Assembly (NCBI GenBank): GCA_016719165.1
Contig: JADKAJ010000002.1
Coordinates: 124,001-188,000, forward strand
Direction of reading: 5' to 3'
DNA: 64,000 bases
Source of the DNA: Chitinophagaceae bacterium
GTDB lineage: Bacteria > Bacteroidota > Bacteroidia > Chitinophagales > Chitinophagaceae
Made by a program: the position numbers and the translations under genes. The notes below the pieces were generated by a model, which was given only the letters and a program-made list of their open reading frames with translations, did not search any database and was not told where the DNA came from. Of this stretch, positions 62,770 to 64,000 are shown in pieces. Position 1 is the first letter of the stretch. Each line of letters opens with the position of its first letter.

Positions 62770-63726
62770 TCAGCCTTTATCTTTACTTCCCATCACTTTT
62801 TCCCATAACTGAGGTATCCTTTTTATCCAAACAAATTCTTTCATTTTCTCTCTTGCTTCTTCTACCGGTGAACCAAAATACACTTTACCCCCTTCTATTG
62901 AATCTTTGACACCACTTTGTGCATATACAACAGCCCCTTTTCCTATTGTAAGGGTTTTACTTACACCAACCTGTCCCCAGAGAATCACATTATCTTCTAT
63001 CGTGGTTGCCCCAGCTATACCTACCTGTCCTGCAAAAAGACAATTTTTACCAATTACCGTATCATGCCCTATATGAACAAGATTATCCATTTTTGTGCCT
63101 GCCCCAATTATGGTATCATGGCTTACACCCCGGTCAATAGTACAATTAGCACCTATCTCCACAGCGTTTTCTATAAGCACCCGGCCACAACTGGCCATTT
63201 TTTTGTAGTGAATTTCCCGGTTTGTCTTTTTGTTATAATAAAACGCATCGCTGCCAATAACTGAACCCGCCTGGATAATAACATGATCACCAATAATACA
63301 ATGATCGAGGATCGTCACATTAGGATGGACAATACAATTACTGCCGATACTAACATGATTGCCGATATAGGCCCCCGGCATTATCACTGATCCGGCACCA
63401 ATGCTTGCCGATTCACTTATCATTTTCAAAGAGGGGGTAAAAGGACGATAGAAGCTGACGATCTTCTGGTAAGCTTCAAAAGGGTCATCAACAACCAATA
63501 ATGCCTTGCCTTCAGGAAAACAAGTCTTCGTATTAATGATAATGAATGTAGCTGCTGAATTAATGCAGGTTGAATAGTATTTGGGATGATCCACAAAAGC
63601 AAGATCACCAAACTCTACCTTATGCAGTTCATTTATCCCCGTAACATAACCATCAATGTTGCCGATCAATTCAGCTCCTATCAGTTGGGCAATCGTTGTT
63701 ACCGGAACAGGATTATCAAATCGCAT
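62770..63726 (-). CDS. lpxD: UDP-3-O-acylglucosamine N-acyltransferase LpxD
   Basis: A 318-residue left-handed beta-helix acyltransferase that adds the second acyl chain in lipid A synthesis. The N-terminal LpxD domain (about 1-95) is followed by hexapeptide repeats such as I-G-N-H-V-S-I-G-S-N-C, G-S-D-A-F-Y-Y near 158, and the catalytic His in N-L-V-H-I-G-H221-D-T-V-I-G, and it ends with a helical C terminus. Some Bacteroidota have LpxD fused or paired with other lipid A genes, which is not so here. A second copy elsewhere is possible. It is convergent to the gene at 61615. Confidence 0.9.
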   Translation of the reverse strand: MRFDNPVPVTTIAQLIGAELIGNIDGYVTGINELHKVEFGDLAFVDHPKYYSTCINSAATFIIINTKTCFPEGKALLVVDDPFEAYQKIVSFYRPFTPSLKMISESASIGAGSVIMPGAYIGNHVSIGSNCIVHPNVTILDHCIIGDHVIIQAGSVIGSDAFYYNKKTNREIHYKKMASCGRVLIENAVEIGANCTIDRGVSHDTIIGAGTKMDNLVHIGHDTVIGKNCLFAGQVGIAGATTIEDNVILWGQVGVSKTLTIGKGAVVYAQSGVKDSIEGGKVYFGSPVEEAREKMKEFVWIKRIPQLWEKVMGSKDKG

Positions 63727-63770
63727 ACACTTTGTTTTGATTTTAAATGCTGTATTTTTTTACTGCTCCT

Positions 63771-63778
63771 GCAAAGGT
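63771..63778 (-). promoter_or_regulatory. -7 promoter box of lpxD (TACCTTTG)
   Basis: Perfect TAnnTTTG match on the minus strand. A TTTAG lies 18 nt further upstream as a possible -33. It predicts a leader of about 40 nt before the lpxD ATG at 63726. Confidence 0.5.
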
Positions 63779-63971
63779 AATGTCCTGCCAACTGGTTCTA
63801 AACAGTTAAAAAAAGTGATTTTACCCTTTTAGCAGCTTTTGAACGATATTAAGGTAAAATATTTTTTTACCGGAAATGATAGCTCTTTTTTGAATGAATG
63901 TATACATTGATTCATCTTTAATAAAAACAAAAACTATTGTTGCTACATAAAATACAATTAAACCTTGTGCG

Positions 63972-64000
63972 ATGAAACACTTTACCAGTCAATGTTTCAA
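63972..64000 (+). CDS. Possible start of a plus-strand gene (cut by window edge)
   Basis: ATG at 63972 opens M-K-H-F-T-S-Q-C-F and runs off the edge without a stop, after an AT-rich stretch with a weak -7-like TACATTG at 63904. Only nine codons are visible, so the call is a guess. The 245 nt between lpxD and here contain no other gene. Confidence 0.25.

Overview
The window looks like chromosomal core sequence from a Bacteroidota bacterium, most likely of the Chitinophagaceae/Chitinophagia. Evidence: a SusC/SusD pair; gliding-type genes gldE and gldD in the order mutY-ssb-gldE-gldD; a holB-ricT pair; LpxH and LpxD (Gram-negative lipid A); many secreted proteins with short Sec signals or lipoboxes followed by aspartate or lysine; almost no Shine-Dalgarno sequences; and several perfect TAnnTTTG -7 boxes, the Bacteroidota primary sigma promoter type. 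No rRNA, tRNA, CRISPR array, transposase, integrase or prophage gene was seen. Species is not determinable from this sequence alone.

Layout. 1-6378 (minus): a long unidirectional cluster read from rsfS through ftsH, lutC, a gamma-glutamylcyclotransferase-like gene, a lipoprotein, lpxH and a secreted protein into an MscS-like channel cut by the window edge. 6435-11585: birA, a small HExxH protein, a frameshifted DUF5777-like beta-barrel gene, bcp peroxiredoxin with an M23 peptidase, and a lipoprotein. 11699-21048 (plus): carB (without its regulatory domain), a tail-fibre/C1q-like secreted protein, DinB-like protein, comEC, purH, and a DMT transporter. 21045-26231 (minus): a deacetylase-like protein, lutB, a DUF3109 protein and a TPR membrane protein. 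26364-34647: DUF2306 protein, Lys/Glu-rich protein, gldD-gldE-ssb-mutY (minus), HU, TPR protein, a 31-residue basic microprotein, and RNase E/G. 34720-39952 (minus): susD, susC and a YugP-type zinc peptidase. 40452-47555 (plus): radA, comF, a beta-helix lipoprotein, gpx, holB and ricT. 47556-48292 is a gene-free stretch with suspicious borders. 48293-64000: GH3/serine-hydrolase fusion, mutL, dacB (PBP4), an oxidoreductase, a degenerate ureohydrolase, pheS, two membrane or outer-membrane proteins, a hydroxyacyl-CoA dehydrogenase, an NAD-dependent epimerase-like protein, a carboxypeptidase-regulatory-domain protein and lpxD.

How the genes fit together: most are housekeeping. DNA maintenance and repair is well represented (mutY, ssb, HU, radA, mutL, holB), as are nucleotide synthesis (carB, purH), envelope and peptidoglycan work (lpxH, lpxD, M23 peptidase, PBP4, NagZ-like GH3), DNA uptake (comEC, comF), translation and RNA decay (pheS, rsfS, RNase E/G, the COX24-like microprotein) and nutrient import (SusC/SusD). 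I did not find a convincing undescribed multi-gene system. The items most worth a second look are non-coding or structural: an orphan plus-strand terminator with an upstream promoter at 40205-40292, a 111-nt nested hairpin before the RNase E/G gene, two copies of one intergenic hairpin repeat, the gene-free stretch after ricT, and a clean one-base frameshift at 7843-7846.

Functions are read by eye from sequence motifs and remembered families; no database search was run.
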